Of a stretch of 15,472 bases of DNA, positions 8,590-15,472 are shown one piece after another (within the stretch, counting starts at the first letter, position 1; each line of letters opens with the position of its first letter). The stretch is from the NCBI GenBank assembly GCA_028703735.1, contig JAQVMI010000007.1:1-15472 (forward strand), in the 5' to 3' direction. Below the pieces are notes generated by a model. That model was given only the letters and a program-made list of their open reading frames with translations, searched no databases and was not told where the DNA came from. The DNA is from Candidatus Cloacimonadota bacterium. Its GTDB lineage: Bacteria > Cloacimonadota > Cloacimonadia > Cloacimonadales > Cloacimonadaceae. Position numbers and translations under genes: made by a program.

Positions 8590-9642
8590 GTGTTTCAGAG
8601 GCTTTCTCTTTGTTTATTAGTTTGCCTAAGTTTGTTCGCTTGCGGTAAGGCAGATAATAAATCTAAAACCGATAAATCGAAGTATAAGCACAAGCTTATT
8701 ATCTATTGCACCGATGAATTCCGTAAATCCGGTTTGGAAGCCACTGTAGTTCCAGAGTTCTCTCAAAAATACAATTGTGCAGTTCAATTGGAACTATATC
8801 CCACTGTAGCAAGTTTGTGCATGGCAGTGAAGGATCCCAATAACGAAGGTAAGTTCGATTTGGCGATTGGTATAGATAATACTTTTGCTGCTTCCGAGAC
8901 TATTGCGGTGCATTTTTCCTCTGCTCACGAACTAAACAAAGAGTCGCTTAGCAAAGAAAGCATCTTCGATACCAGCCTACGGCTTGTCCCCTATGCATAT
9001 AGTAATCTCTGCCTGGTGTATAACAAAACAATTCTTGCCAGCCCTCCTGAATCCTTTGGAGAGCTGCAGGATGCCAAGTATTTAAATCAAATTGCCGTTT
9101 GTGATCCGCATGAATCAGGCGTGGGACGTGCTACTTTATTCTGGAGTCTTGCCCTATTTGGACCTGATGGCTACGAACATTTATGGAAAAGCCTGCGCAA
9201 GAATATCTATAAAAGCTATCCAGATAGAACCGAAGCCCTGGAAGCATTAAAACGTGGGGAATGCAACATCCTTATAAGCTTAAACACTATTCCTGCCTAT
9301 TTGGAAGAGCTCGATCCACAAAGCAACACCTTTGATACCAGTATGCTAAAAGAAGGTAGCTATCAATACATTGAAGCAATCGGATTGCATAAATACAGCC
9401 CCAGTGCCTCTTTGGCAGGAAAATTTATGCGCCATTTCCTTAGCCCTGAAGCACAGAAAATGGTAGTATATAAATTGGGCATGTTTCCTGCAAATGCAAA
9501 AACACTGCTTCCCATGCATTTTTCCACCATTCCCTTCACTACTTACTCAGTAAATAGCCGTTTAAGTCAGCAATTAATATCCGAACAAGTAAACATTTGG
9601 CTTCAATTCTGGGATTTGCTGTTTGGCTATCAGGTGTATTGA
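8590..9642 (+). CDS. ABC substrate-binding lipoprotein, thiamine/iron-type
   Basis: 350 residues. It starts at GTG immediately after the mlaE stop. The N-terminus is a lipoprotein signal: a short basic start, a hydrophobic run (about 5-16) and lipobox LFAC with the lipidated Cys18, followed by a Lys/Asp-rich linker. The rest resembles the class of periplasmic binding proteins that includes the thiamine-binding ThiB/TbpA. KLIIYCTDEF opens the fold, FDLAIGIDNTFA matches the region where ThiB proteins read a GLDN-type motif, CDPHESGVGRATLFW matches the DPR-type segment, and ILISLNTIPAYLEE the second-lobe segment. I cannot tell from sequence whether the ligand is thiamine, iron, a polyamine or something else. 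No ThiP or ThiQ partner lies next to it, which is unusual. Confidence 0.75.
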   Translation: MFQRLSLCLLVCLSLFACGKADNKSKTDKSKYKHKLIIYCTDEFRKSGLEATVVPEFSQKYNCAVQLELYPTVASLCMAVKDPNNEGKFDLAIGIDNTFAASETIAVHFSSAHELNKESLSKESIFDTSLRLVPYAYSNLCLVYNKTILASPPESFGELQDAKYLNQIAVCDPHESGVGRATLFWSLALFGPDGYEHLWKSLRKNIYKSYPDRTEALEALKRGECNILISLNTIPAYLEELDPQSNTFDTSMLKEGSYQYIEAIGLHKYSPSASLAGKFMRHFLSPEAQKMVVYKLGMFPANAKTLLPMHFSTIPFTTYSVNSRLSQQLISEQVNIWLQFWDLLFGYQVY

Positions 9643-9653
9643 GAAGTTGTTTT

Positions 9654-10154
9654 ATGAATGATACAGAAGCCCCCTTCTCACAAATAAAACCACGCCTACA
9701 TATTGTACTCTTTGAACCGGAAATACCCCAGAACACAGGGAATATCGGTCGTCTTTGTGTGGGAGCAGATTGTGATTTACATATAGTAAAACCTGCCCGT
9801 TTTCGCCTCGATGATGCTGCTATCAAACGAGCCGGATTAGATTATTGGCAACATCTAAAGCTGCATTTGCATAATTCTATTCAAGATGTTTTCTCTCAGT
9901 TTCCACCCAACCGCATCTTTCTGGCAAGCACCAAAGCCAAACATTGTTATTGGGATAATACTTATCAGGAAGGTGATGTTTTTGTTTTTGGTCCCGAATC
10001 CCGCGGTTTACCGGAAAGCTTGCTAAACAGCCATTACCCTAATTGCATCCGCATTCCCATGAGTGAAAAGATTCGCAGCATCAATTTGGCAAATTCTGTG
10101 GGAATAGTTATGTACGAAGCTCTTAGGCAGATTGCCCATCCCGAATTGCCATAA
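9654..10154 (+). CDS. trmL: tRNA (cytidine/uridine-2'-O-)-methyltransferase TrmL
   Basis: 166 residues from the ATG at 9654. TrmL is a SPOUT-fold enzyme that 2'-O-methylates the wobble base of certain tRNA-Leu species using S-adenosylmethionine. All three family motifs are visible: NTGNIGR (27-33), FGPESRGLP (112-120) and IPMSEKIRSINLANSVGIVM (134-153), the last forming the trefoil-knot cofactor site. A longer reading from TTG at 9597 would overlap the upstream gene by 46 bases and add a leader with no family match, so the ATG is preferred. It sits 11 bases after the substrate-binding protein and looks like the last gene of the clpX-to-trmL run. The known substrates include the tRNA-Leu isoacceptors with anticodons CmAA and cmnm5UmAA, not the UAG type in this window. 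Confidence 0.93.
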   Translation: MNDTEAPFSQIKPRLHIVLFEPEIPQNTGNIGRLCVGADCDLHIVKPARFRLDDAAIKRAGLDYWQHLKLHLHNSIQDVFSQFPPNRIFLASTKAKHCYWDNTYQEGDVFVFGPESRGLPESLLNSHYPNCIRIPMSEKIRSINLANSVGIVMYEALRQIAHPELP

Positions 10155-10656
10155 TTAGCGGAAAGTATTCTACGTTCGTTGTTTAGGCATTAAAAAGACT
10201 CACCGGTGATTGTTTTGACCTTAAAAAGACTCACCAGTGTGCAGCTATAGCTTAGTGGTTACTGCTAACTTATTCCCGGCGTTACTATTTACAAATGAAC
10301 TATGGTCTTTTTAGGGTTAAAATAAAAGAAACGATAAAGCAGATAAAGCAGCAGGCAAGTCTCTCTTTTTTCTCTTTCCCTCTTTTACTCTTTGTTTAAA
10401 AAGAAAAGAATACTATTCGAATAAGATGTAATTATATTCGGTAAAGGGAATTCGATATTGTACCGTCTTTATCGATGGATGGTCTCATTTTGTTTTAACT
10501 CGCAATTTTGTGAAAGAGGACATTTGAAAGCTGGGTTGGCTGACAATAAGGATTGTGGTTACTTTAAATTTGACAGGCAGGCGCAAAATTGAAAGTCAAA
10601 ACCCGTGCGGGTGCAAAAAGGAAGGTAAGGATACCCTCCCCTAAAGTATAAAAAAC
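10155..10656. other. Gene-poor stretch after trmL
   Basis: No coding region is supported here on either strand. It contains a two-copy direct repeat (10190-10239), a 10-bp palindrome (10200-10209), and an A/T-rich segment with pyrimidine runs (about 10360-10400). ACCC and GGGT at 10601-10612 form a small dyad that, read on the minus strand, is followed by TTTTGACTTT and could weakly terminate the tRNA-Pro transcript. A minus-strand open frame at 10559-10849 runs across the tRNA and is not a gene. No strong intrinsic terminator for the trmL operon is evident. Confidence 0.6.
10190..10239 (+). repeat. Two-copy direct repeat with palindromic core
   Basis: TTAAAAAGACTCACCGGTG (10190-10208) recurs as TTAAAAAGACTCACCAGTG (10221-10239), 18 of 19 bases identical, with a 31-bp period. 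The first copy contains the perfect 10-bp palindrome TCACCGGTGA (10200-10209). Weaker symmetry extends over 10193-10216, with 10 of 12 base pairs matching across the centre. A reverse-oriented partial copy (GGTCTTTTTA, 10304-10313) and a looser A-tract plus ACTCAC match just before the next gene (10853-10871) are also present. This could be a protein-binding site, a mobile-element end or a genome-wide repeat. Function unknown. Confidence 0.6.
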
Positions 10657-10734
10657 TGGTCGGGATGACAGGATTTGAACCTGCGACCACTTGAACCCCA
10701 TTCAAGTACGCTAGCCGGACTGCGCTACATCCCG
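10657..10734 (-). tRNA. tRNA-Pro, anticodon GGG
   Basis: Read on the minus strand, the acceptor arms are CGGGATG and CATCCCG, followed by discriminator A and an encoded CCA. The anticodon stem CTTGA/TCAAG closes loop ATGGGGT, so the anticodon is GGG, decoding CCC and CCU. The T-arm holds GGTTCAAATCC and the D-arm GCGCAGTCCGGCTAGCGT. It is 78 nt long and runs opposite to every protein gene in the window. T-rich sequence directly follows its 3' end. Confidence 0.97.
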
Positions 10735-10754
10735 AGCCGGTTATGCTCCTTAAA

Positions 10755-10760
10755 ATTCTA
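10755..10760 (-). promoter_or_regulatory. Possible -10 box of tRNA-Pro
   Basis: On the minus strand TAGAAT lies about 20 bases upstream of the tRNA-Pro 5' end and matches the -10 consensus at five of six positions. The expected -35 position reads TTTTCC, which is weak. A TTGTCA further in is too close (11-nt spacer). Tentative. Confidence 0.35.
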
Positions 10761-10770
10761 TCCCCCTTTT

Positions 10771-10819
10771 TTGACAAGGAAAAAATGAGGTTGACACCAC
10801 AAGCATAGCAAAAAAATAT
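10771..10819 (+). promoter_or_regulatory. Tandem TTGACA boxes, possible promoter of the ABC-F operon
   Basis: TTGACA occurs at 10771-10776 and again at 10791-10796, both perfect -35 matches. Seventeen bases after the second is AAATAT, a weak -10. The first has no recognisable -10 at standard spacing. The location, between the divergent tRNA-Pro and the ABC-F gene, is where a promoter is expected. Confidence 0.35.
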
Positions 10820-10839
10820 CCCCAAATCGGCTTGGGATA
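10817..10839 (+). promoter_or_regulatory. Leader hairpin before the ABC-F gene
   Basis: TATCCC (10817-10822) and GGGATA (10834-10839) pair as a perfect 6-bp stem with an 11-nt loop. An alternative 5-bp stem CCCAA/TTGGG overlaps it. It lies in the presumed 5' leader, 38 bases before the ATG. Some ABC-F genes are controlled by leader attenuation, but no leader peptide or terminator T-run is visible here, so a regulatory role is only a possibility. Confidence 0.25.
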
Positions 10840-10877
10840 GTAATTTCACGCCTTTAAAAAAAACTCACGGGAAACAA

Positions 10878-12788
10878 ATGAGCCTTATCCAAGTAATAGA
10901 TGCTGGCATGGAATTTGCCGGAAAACAGGTGCTGAAAGAGATAAACTGTACACTTGAGCACAACAGCCGGATTGGTTTAACGGGAATCAATGGAAGCGGA
11001 AAAAGCACCTTGATTAAGATGATGCTGGGTGTCTTAGCCCCCACCAGCGGAATAGTGCTGCGGGCAAAAAAATGCCGTATAGCATATTTGGCACAAAATA
11101 TGGCGTTGGATCCCGGCTTATCCATGATAGGGCACATCAATAGTGCAAGGGAAGATATTGAATCTCTGCGTATAAGTATTAACCGCTTATCTGCCGAATT
11201 GCATAAGGAGCACGATCACATTATCGAAGAAACCCTAAAACGAGATCTGGATAAATTTCAGGCATTAGGCGGCGATGAACATGCCAATGAAGTAAAATAT
11301 GTGTGCAATTCTCTGGGTTTTAGCGAAGCTGATTACGAAAAGCCTATCAAATTATTCAGTGGAGGCGAACAAACACGTATCTGTTTGGCAGCCATGCTGT
11401 TAATGCCATACGATATCCTAATTTTGGATGAACCCACCAACCATCTGGATATTGCTATGATAGGATGGCTGGAAAAGTATCTTACAAAAAGTGACAGACC
11501 CTTCCTGGTTGTTTCTCACGATCGCACTTTTTTGGATAACACGGTATCCACCATATACAATATCCGTGATGCGTCACTAAGCGTTACAAAAGGTAATTAC
11601 TCCTCTTTCGCAGAAGCTGATGCGATAGCCAGAATGGCACAGGAACGTCAATTTGAACGACAACAAAAGTTTGTAGCCGAAACTCAGGCGTTCATTGCCA
11701 AAAACATTGCCGGACAGAAGACTAATATGGCTAAAAGCAGGCTTAAAATGCTGGCACGTATGGATATTGTGCAAAAACCCAAGGCAGAAAAGCAGGTTCA
11801 CCTTAATATAAATGCCTCGAACCGGAGTGGAAATGATATCTACACTCTTGCCGATGTTGATTTTGGCATTCCCGATATCCGCAGCCTGGCAGAAAAAGTA
11901 TTCCTGAAGGCACATTATCAGGATAGAATTTGTATCATAGGTCCCAATGGCTGCGGGAAAACAACCCTTCTGAAGATTCTAATGGGTGAAATGGAAATTA
12001 TCTCCGGACAGCTAAAGATTGGGGCAAGCCTGCAGATTGGATATTACGATCAACATCAGCTTGCCTTGGATGAGGATATAACCGTTATGGATACTCTGTG
12101 GCAATTAGTGCCAATGGAAACCAGGGGTTATGTGCTATCGTGGCTTGCTCGTTTTGGATTTAGGGGTGACGATGTGGATAAAAGAGTGGGTGTTTTGAGT
12201 GGTGGAGAAAAATCCCGATTGTATTTATGCGTGCTAATTCATCAAAACCCAAATCTGCTAATTATGGATGAACCCACCAATCACCTTGATATTGCCATGA
12301 GTGATGAGCTGCTAAAGGCATTGCAAGATTACCGGGGAACCATTATTTTTGTATCACACGATCGCTACTTTATTCAGCATTTAGCCAGTAAGTATTGGGT
12401 TTTTCACAAGGCTGTGGAGGCAGGAGTGCTTTACCCCACCATCACAGAGCCGGATTGTGATTTATCTGCTGCCATAGATTTAGCTTTTTCCACTCCGGAA
12501 TTATTTAAAAACCCTGTAGCCCCGCGCGAAAAGAAGAAGAAGCTTAACCCCTGGTATTTGGAACAGAAGCACAAGGAAATTGATACTTACATTGAGATTC
12601 TGCACAAGCAACAGGCAGAATTACATCTTATCCATCAGAAGCTGGCATCTTCCGATACCTACTCGGATGCGAATCTGGCAATGCAGCTTCAAGAAGACAT
12701 GAAGAACCTGCAGAGCCTTATAGAAGCCACGCAAGATACTTTGGCAGATTTGGAAACTGAGTATTTGGAGCTAAGCTATGAAGCTTAG
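10878..12788 (+). CDS. ABC-F family ATPase, probable ribosome-associated factor
   Basis: 636 residues with two ABC ATPase domains and no membrane segments, the hallmark of ABC-F proteins, which act on ribosomes (translation factors such as EttA, Uup, YheS, or antibiotic protection). Domain 1: Walker A GINGSGKS (36-43), signature FSGGE (160-164), Walker B ILILDEP (180-186), switch His214. The interdomain linker (about 240-325) is basic and helical, as in the P-site tRNA-interaction motif. Domain 2: Walker A GPNGCGKT (355-362), signature LSGGE (440-444), Walker B LLIMDEP (460-466), switch His494. A C-terminal extension (about 550-636) with KKKKLNPWY and long Glu/Gln/Lys helices looks like a coiled coil, as in Uup/YheS-type members. 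Which subgroup it belongs to cannot be settled by eye. Its last 11 bases overlap the next gene. Confidence 0.93.
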   Translation: MSLIQVIDAGMEFAGKQVLKEINCTLEHNSRIGLTGINGSGKSTLIKMMLGVLAPTSGIVLRAKKCRIAYLAQNMALDPGLSMIGHINSAREDIESLRISINRLSAELHKEHDHIIEETLKRDLDKFQALGGDEHANEVKYVCNSLGFSEADYEKPIKLFSGGEQTRICLAAMLLMPYDILILDEPTNHLDIAMIGWLEKYLTKSDRPFLVVSHDRTFLDNTVSTIYNIRDASLSVTKGNYSSFAEADAIARMAQERQFERQQKFVAETQAFIAKNIAGQKTNMAKSRLKMLARMDIVQKPKAEKQVHLNINASNRSGNDIYTLADVDFGIPDIRSLAEKVFLKAHYQDRICIIGPNGCGKTTLLKILMGEMEIISGQLKIGASLQIGYYDQHQLALDEDITVMDTLWQLVPMETRGYVLSWLARFGFRGDDVDKRVGVLSGGEKSRLYLCVLIHQNPNLLIMDEPTNHLDIAMSDELLKALQDYRGTIIFVSHDRYFIQHLASKYWVFHKAVEAGVLYPTITEPDCDLSAAIDLAFSTPELFKNPVAPREKKKKLNPWYLEQKHKEIDTYIEILHKQQAELHLIHQKLASSDTYSDANLAMQLQEDMKNLQSLIEATQDTLADLETEYLELSYEA

Positions 12789-13755
12789 GCGCATTGGTTT
12801 CACCACGTCCTTTCCCGTGGAAGTGGTTTTTGCCGCAGGATGCATTCCTGTAGACCTGAATAACGCCTTCTTGACCCAGGATTCTGATTCTCACATCCAT
12901 AATGCAGAGATAAAGGGATTTCCTCGCACTATTTGCAGTTGGATTAAGGGAAACTATAATGCAGCCCTGACTTCGGGGTTAGACCAGGTAATCGGCATAG
13001 TTCAGGGTGATTGTTCCAATGGCAATTCTCTGGTGGATATGATAGCAGAAGAAGGCATCCCCATTTACCGTTTTTCTTTTCCTCCGCAAAGATTGTATAA
13101 TGATCTTGATTCTCAGATTGCCAAACTGGAAGCGCATTTTGGGGTAAGCCGATCTGATACCACCAAGGTTAAACTGCGACTTGATGAGATACGCACAAAA
13201 CTACAGATTCTGGATAGTTGGACATGGAAAGAACGTCTGGTAAGTGGCAAAGAAAATCATCTGTGGCTGGTAAATTCCTCGGATTTCCAGGGTAATCCCG
13301 ATAGATTCGAGGAAGAGCTGGATATTTTTATGAATATTGCTGCCCAGCGTGATCCTTTGCCGACTCACTTACGTTTGGCGTATTTGGGAGTCCCCCCCAT
13401 TTACCGAAACCTATATGATACCATATCCGATTTGGGTGGAGATGTGCTGTTCAACGAAGTTCAGCGTCAATTCTCCATGCCTTTCAGCACTCCGGATATT
13501 GTGGAGCAATACCTGCAATACACCTATCCATATAGCGTTTTTGACCGCTTGAAGGATATCCAAACAGAATTGGATTGCCGCAGAATAGATGCTGTTATAA
13601 GCTACACGCAAAGCTTCTGCCATCTTCAGATAGACAATCTGCTAATTAAGAAATATATAGATATCCCCTTCCTTACCTTAGAAGGAGATCAGCCCGAAGA
13701 TATGGATTCCAGAACCTTGCTACGGCTGGAAAGTTTTTTTGAGGTTCACGGCTAA
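12778..13755 (+). CDS. 2-hydroxyacyl-CoA dehydratase (HgdB/HgdC) family protein
   Basis: 325 residues. The family includes subunits of 2-hydroxyacyl-CoA dehydratases and benzoyl-CoA reductases, oxygen-sensitive Fe-S enzymes of amino-acid fermentation and aromatic breakdown, as well as related double-cubane-cluster proteins. The N-terminus IGFTTSFPVEVVFAAGCIPV fits the family opening. Three cysteines placed as cluster ligands are visible: Cys53 (GFPRTICSW), Cys79 (QGDCSNGN) and Cys281 (TQSFCHLQ), followed by IPFLTLEGDQ (296-305) and a final arginine-rich helix TLLRLESFF. Classic enzymes need two different subunits plus an ATP-driven activator; neither a partner subunit nor an activator lies beside this gene. 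Substrate and reaction are therefore unknown. Its ATG lies inside the end of the ABC-F gene, so the two are probably co-translated. Confidence 0.85.
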   Translation: MKLRRIGFTTSFPVEVVFAAGCIPVDLNNAFLTQDSDSHIHNAEIKGFPRTICSWIKGNYNAALTSGLDQVIGIVQGDCSNGNSLVDMIAEEGIPIYRFSFPPQRLYNDLDSQIAKLEAHFGVSRSDTTKVKLRLDEIRTKLQILDSWTWKERLVSGKENHLWLVNSSDFQGNPDRFEEELDIFMNIAAQRDPLPTHLRLAYLGVPPIYRNLYDTISDLGGDVLFNEVQRQFSMPFSTPDIVEQYLQYTYPYSVFDRLKDIQTELDCRRIDAVISYTQSFCHLQIDNLLIKKYIDIPFLTLEGDQPEDMDSRTLLRLESFFEVHG

Positions 13756-13793
13756 AAGATATAACACTTTAGAAAAAAGACAGGAGAACAGCC

Positions 13794-14540
13794 ATGCTGA
13801 ATATCCCCTTAGAACAAGAAAGAATTACCTCATTTATTAGAGAGTACTGCCGTATCACAGGTTTCAAACACCTGGTGATTGGCTTATCCGGAGGAATAGA
13901 TTCTGCACTTTCTGCAGCATTAGCAGTGCAAGCTGTGGGAGCAGATAATGTGTTTGCGGTAAACATTCCCTATCGCAACAGCCATCCGGATAGTGCTGCC
14001 GATGCCAATATCGTAGCCAAGCATCTTGGCTTGCAACTTACCACGATAGATTTAAGCCCTATGACAGATACGTATTTTGATTCATACTATCCCCAAGCCT
14101 CCAGATTGAGACGGGGAAATTGGATGGCACGCATCCGCATGAATGTTCTATATGATTTTGCTGCCTTGCATAATGCCCTGGTTGTTGGAACCGGTAACCG
14201 CACAGAATTACTCGTGGGATATTGCACACAGTATGGAGATTCAGCGTGTGCTTTCGAGCCCATTGGTCACCTGTACAAAACCGAGGTTTGGCAGATGGCA
14301 CGCTATTTGATGATACCCGAAAAGATTATAACGAAAACCCCAACCGCAGACCTTTGGGAAGGGCAGAGTGACGAAGAGGAATTAGGCATCAGCTACAGTG
14401 ATCTGGATGAGATTCTGGTGCATTTAACCGAGACCTTTGTGCAACCCGATTACCCCCTTGAAACCCTCAATAAAGTAAGGCAACTAATAGCCGGATCAGA
14501 GTTTAAGCGCAATATGCCTCCTGTGTTGGAGCGTAAGTAA
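13794..14540 (+). CDS. nadE: Ammonia-dependent NAD+ synthetase
   Basis: 248 residues, the size of the NH3-dependent form; the glutaminase domain of the larger type is absent. NadE amidates nicotinic acid adenine dinucleotide to NAD+ with ATP, the last step of NAD synthesis. The PP-loop ATP motif GLSGGIDS is at 30-37. GTGNRTELLVGY (132-143), YGDSACAFEPIGHLYKTEVW (147-166) and TPTADLWEGQSDEEELG (182-198) match the substrate and lid segments of the family. An AGGAG precedes the ATG, 38 bases after the HgdB/C-like gene. Its stop overlaps the next ATG by one base. Confidence 0.96.
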   Translation: MLNIPLEQERITSFIREYCRITGFKHLVIGLSGGIDSALSAALAVQAVGADNVFAVNIPYRNSHPDSAADANIVAKHLGLQLTTIDLSPMTDTYFDSYYPQASRLRRGNWMARIRMNVLYDFAALHNALVVGTGNRTELLVGYCTQYGDSACAFEPIGHLYKTEVWQMARYLMIPEKIITKTPTADLWEGQSDEEELGISYSDLDEILVHLTETFVQPDYPLETLNKVRQLIAGSEFKRNMPPVLERK

Positions 14541-15472
14541 TGCTAAATCTGTTAAAAAGCAACCGCTGTAGTATTTGCTATACAGAACGTTTTGTAAGAG
14601 AATGCCCCAGAAAAAAGAGAAAAATCTGCTGGAGCTGTTGCAATAACCTCCGCTGCGATGCCAATTGCCCCGAGAGCTGCATATATTCTGCCAAAAGCTT
14701 GGAATCTAACCCCTTCCCCTCTTTCAAAACTGATTCAAGAGCAGAGGCAGTGGATGTGCTAAAAAAATCCATAGATTTCTGGGTGGGACGTCAGAATCCA
14801 CATTTGGATAATAACTCGCCCATCAAATTTGCAGAAAACAGTAGCAAGGACATGCTTACATGGCTTTCCGGTTATCAGTATCCCCTCTATTTCCCTATGG
14901 CATACCTGATGCAAAAGCTAAAACTGCCTTATTCCCAATCCGACGATTTACCAAATCCAGAATCCTTTGCCGAGCAATATTTGGATGCAGTTATCCGCCT
15001 TGCCTATAATGAATTGCGCATTTTGACTATTAATACCAATCCCATGGACGATTTATCCATCCGTTATACAGAGATACTGCAAGCCTTACCATCTTTAAAA
15101 CAACTAACCTCTTTCAGCACATTACATAGCGGTATTAGCGAGGATGGCGTAACAGCCCTGGTGTTTGTAGAGCTGAATCATAAACAAGATTGGACTGTGG
15201 TAGTTAGCAAAAGCACAGGTTCCTGGAAAATAAGACAAAATATTGCCGGTAGTCCACAGGCATATTTTGCTCAAAACAATGAATATACTATGATTGCAGA
15301 AGCATTGGGCAAAGGGGATGATGCCAAGGCTTGGGAATTAATTAGTGCAAACCTAAAAATCTATCCTGATAGTTCCGATCTATACTACTACCGTGCCTTA
15401 TACTGGCAATTAGTTAAGCAACTGGATAAGGCTGCGGTGGATTTCTTTAATGCTGCTGCATTGGATGATGGC
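14540..15472 (+). CDS. Cys-rich N-terminus plus TPR-like protein, partial
   Basis: An open frame from the ATG at 14540 (overlapping the nadE stop as TAATG) runs 311 codons to the window end without a stop, so the C-terminus is missing. The first 47 residues hold nine cysteines (10, 13, 22, 30, 33, 34, 39, 43, 47), arranged C-x2-C-x8-C-x7-C-x2-CC-x4-C-x3-C-x3-C and ending with CDANCPESC. This looks like a metal-binding (zinc-type) module. The middle (about 70-250) has no domain that I recognise. The last visible stretch (about 253-311), with GKGDDAKAWELISANLKIYP and LYYYRALYWQLVKQLDKAAV, has the helix-turn-helix spacing of tetratricopeptide repeats, usually protein-binding. No signal peptide is seen, so it is probably cytoplasmic. 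Function unknown. The one-base overlap with nadE suggests coupled expression. Confidence 0.75.
   Translation, partial: MLNLLKSNRCSICYTERFVRECPRKKRKICWSCCNNLRCDANCPESCIYSAKSLESNPFPSFKTDSRAEAVDVLKKSIDFWVGRQNPHLDNNSPIKFAENSSKDMLTWLSGYQYPLYFPMAYLMQKLKLPYSQSDDLPNPESFAEQYLDAVIRLAYNELRILTINTNPMDDLSIRYTEILQALPSLKQLTSFSTLHSGISEDGVTALVFVELNHKQDWTVVVSKSTGSWKIRQNIAGSPQAYFAQNNEYTMIAEALGKGDDAKAWELISANLKIYPDSSDLYYYRALYWQLVKQLDKAAVDFFNAAALDDG

Noticed and set aside
9597..9653. Longer TTG start for trmL
   Set aside because: It overlaps the upstream coding region by 46 bases and adds residues with no family match; the ATG at 9654 fits the known TrmL length.
10190..10239. Minimal CRISPR array
   Set aside because: There are only two 19-bp units with a 12-bp spacer and no cas genes nearby; too short on all counts.
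10241..10290. Possible tRNA fragment (TATAGCTTAGTGGTTACTGC resembles a D-arm)
   Set aside because: No anticodon arm, T-arm or matching acceptor 3' half follows, so chance similarity is as likely as a remnant.
10559..10849. 96-codon minus-strand open frame
   Set aside because: It spans the whole tRNA-Pro gene on the same strand; the tRNA explains the sequence.

Overview
The window reads as a chromosomal housekeeping region of a diderm, probably anaerobic bacterium. It holds two tRNA genes, about twelve protein genes all on the + strand, and a broken transposase at the left edge. TGA is used as a normal stop (clpX and pepP both end in it). The diderm inference rests on an MlaE-type lipid-transport permease and a lipoprotein with a clear lipobox. 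The anaerobe inference rests on a 2-hydroxyacyl-CoA dehydratase (HgdB/HgdC) family protein. The mix looks compatible with Cloacimonadota (Candidatus Cloacimonas-like), but this is from memory of gene content and was not checked by any search.

Layout. (1) 1-1177, minus: IS4/IS1634-type DDE transposase, cut by the window edge and interrupted by an in-frame TGA. (2) 1367-1453: tRNA-Leu(UAG), 29 nt ahead of tig and apparently read into it. (3) 1483-3365: tig and clpP, overlapping by one base. (4) 3495-10154: clpX, pepP, coaD, dnaB, mlaE, a thiamine/iron-type ABC substrate-binding lipoprotein and trmL, nearly all abutting or overlapping and so likely one operon. (5) 10155-10877: a gene-poor stretch with a short direct repeat, a 10-bp palindrome, a minus-strand tRNA-Pro(GGG) and the leader of the next operon. 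(6) 10878 to the right edge: an ABC-F ATPase, an HgdB/C-like Fe-S protein, nadE and a cysteine-rich TPR protein that runs off the window.

How the genes fit together. tig, clpP and clpX form the common protein-quality-control block: nascent-chain chaperone, protease and unfoldase. pepP trims proline-containing peptides, coaD and nadE make CoA and NAD, dnaB drives replication forks, trmL modifies tRNA wobble bases, and the ABC-F protein probably acts on ribosomes. This is mostly ordinary core genome. I see no convincing new multi-gene system. The points most worth a second look are the Asn at the third catalytic-triad position of ClpP, the tRNA-Leu/tig arrangement, the repeat and palindrome cluster after trmL, the stand-alone HgdB/C-like protein, the unpaired transporter parts after dnaB, and the Cys-rich TPR protein at the right edge.
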